Shown here: positions 60,270 to 60,943 of the stretch, one piece after another
How the letters are laid out: every line of letters starts with the position of its first letter
Position numbering within the stretch: position 1 is the first letter of the stretch
Assembly: GCA_002364535.1 (NCBI GenBank)
Contig: DEYL01000038.1
Coordinates: forward strand, 1-60,943
Reading direction: 5' to 3'
Source: Flavobacteriaceae bacterium UBA3159
GTDB taxonomy: Bacteria > Bacteroidota > Bacteroidia > Flavobacteriales > Flavobacteriaceae
Length of the DNA stretch: 60,943 bases
Position numbers and translations under genes: made by a program
Notes under the pieces: model-generated
What the model saw: only the letters and a program-made list of their open reading frames with translations
What the model was told of the DNA's origin: nothing
The model's database searches: none

Positions 60270-60943
60270 TTATCCTTGATTTTTCTTGTATAACCGTTCA
60301 GGTGAGTTAAATTCTTCAATATTTTTTGGTACTCTTACATTATAACCTAAAAGTCTTTTAATATTTTGATTATTTTTAATTTTATTATTCACTAATTCAT
60401 TTGTGGTTAAATCAATTTGCTGCTTCATGAAGGATCTTGTGTATACAAGAGTAAGTGCTCTCCTTTCTTTAGAAGTTAAATTAGTCCCTCCTGCGTGCCA
60501 ACATAAAGAATCGAACATCACAATATCACCAGCTTTTCCTTCAAGTTGAATTGCATTTTTGTAAAAAAAATCATCAGAAGGTTTTTTTTCTATCAAATGA
60601 CTTTTAGGGAGAATATAAGTTGCACCATTTTCATTTGTAAAATTATCAAGCATAATTAATAATTGAACTGACAGAAGATAGGGTCTGCAGAACCTTTGTG
60701 TATCTCTATGAATTTTATTTTGAATTTTATTTGAAAAATTAGGTTTTAATGTAATGCCATTAAATGAATGAATTATACATGTCTCGCCTAATATGTGATC
60801 GACTGAATTTTGAACAGGATTATGATCTAAAAAATGGAGATAGGTTTCATCCATTTCATGAGCAAGGTAAAAATATGTATTTTTTACCTCAGGATTTTTT
60901 TTATTAATTATTTTATCAAAAGCTTTTTTTAATTCTTCAACTT
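60270..60943 (-). CDS. Phytanoyl-CoA dioxygenase (PhyH) family protein (partial, N-terminus beyond right edge)
   Basis: Fe(II)/2-oxoglutarate dioxygenase. The frame is open from an in-window ATG at 60854 and continues without stop to the right edge (residues VEELKKAFDKII... before the ATG), so the N-terminus is missing. Metal ligands are HRD in KIHRDTQRFCRPY and the distal His in LCWHAGGTN. The 2-oxoglutarate arginine is in KERRALTLVYTRS. Target unknown; it may hydroxylate a sugar or lipid moiety. It is the first visible gene of the AT-rich locus. Confidence 0.85.
   Translation of the reverse strand, partial: VEELKKAFDKIINKKNPEVKNTYFYLAHEMDETYLHFLDHNPVQNSVDHILGETCIIHSFNGITLKPNFSNKIQNKIHRDTQRFCRPYLLSVQLLIMLDNFTNENGATYILPKSHLIEKKPSDDFFYKNAIQLEGKAGDIVMFDSLCWHAGGTNLTSKERRALTLVYTRSFMKQQIDLTTNELVNNKIKNNQNIKRLLGYNVRVPKNIEEFNSPERLYKKNQG

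Overview
The window looks like the chromosome of a marine-type member of the Bacteroidota, most likely class Flavobacteriia. The evidence is the SUF-only iron-sulfur operon, a flavobacterial-type rplM-rpsI-rpsB-tsf cluster, DUF3127, a choice-of-anchor B lipoprotein, lycopene cyclase, and promoters of the Bacteroidota type (TTG, about 19-21 nt, TAnnTTTG) in place of E. coli-like -35/-10 boxes. The core is moderately AT-rich. The right-hand third is much more AT-rich. No tRNA, rRNA, CRISPR array, insertion sequence or integrase was seen.

Layout. 1-4767 (minus strand): sufA-sufB-sufC-sufD-sufS, with sufS cut by the left edge. 4867-7466: two lipoproteins, one with seven propeller-like repeats and one with LVIVD-type repeats. 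7555-11604: thiL, a ZIP metal transporter, lycopene beta-cyclase and a polyprenyl diphosphate synthase. 11660-18290: a TetR-controlled RND efflux operon (TetR, TolC, lipoprotein adaptor, RND pump) with a readable promoter and operator-like repeat. 18343-27147: housekeeping genes aspS, a cold-shock protein, tadA, polA, rplM-rpsI and rpsB-tsf. 27221-31580: tag, a DUF3127 protein with an SSB-like tail, an orphan histidine kinase, HIT and greA, a degenerate Rieske-like lipoprotein and an unknown secreted protein.

31577-36010 (minus strand) is a thiamine-salvage neighbourhood. It contains a YkoF/MTH1187-like thiamine-binding protein, a PnuC/PnuT permease, a NadR-like P-loop kinase, a clear TPP riboswitch at about 33850-33928, and the TonB-dependent receptor that the riboswitch controls. 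A phosphopantetheinyl transferase heads the cluster and is divergent from ahcY. rpmA and rplU (L21 with a long Ala/Lys tail and a HeH/SAP-like end) follow.

38479 to the right edge is one long minus-strand surface-polysaccharide locus of about 22 tightly packed genes, many sharing bases between stop and start codons. It encodes dTDP-L-rhamnose synthesis (rfbACDB), a UDP-HexNAc dehydrogenase and 4-epimerase pair, three glycosyltransferases, an amidotransferase (AsnB-like), a Wzx-type flippase, three methyltransferases, a NodB-like deacetylase and a PhyH-type dioxygenase. In its centre lies a modification cassette: a NodU-type carbamoyltransferase, two membrane-anchored SGNH proteins, an MBOAT acyltransferase, a 50-residue DUF5989 microprotein and an SxtJ-like membrane protein. 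This cassette, together with the riboswitch-split thiamine cluster, is the most interesting content of the window.
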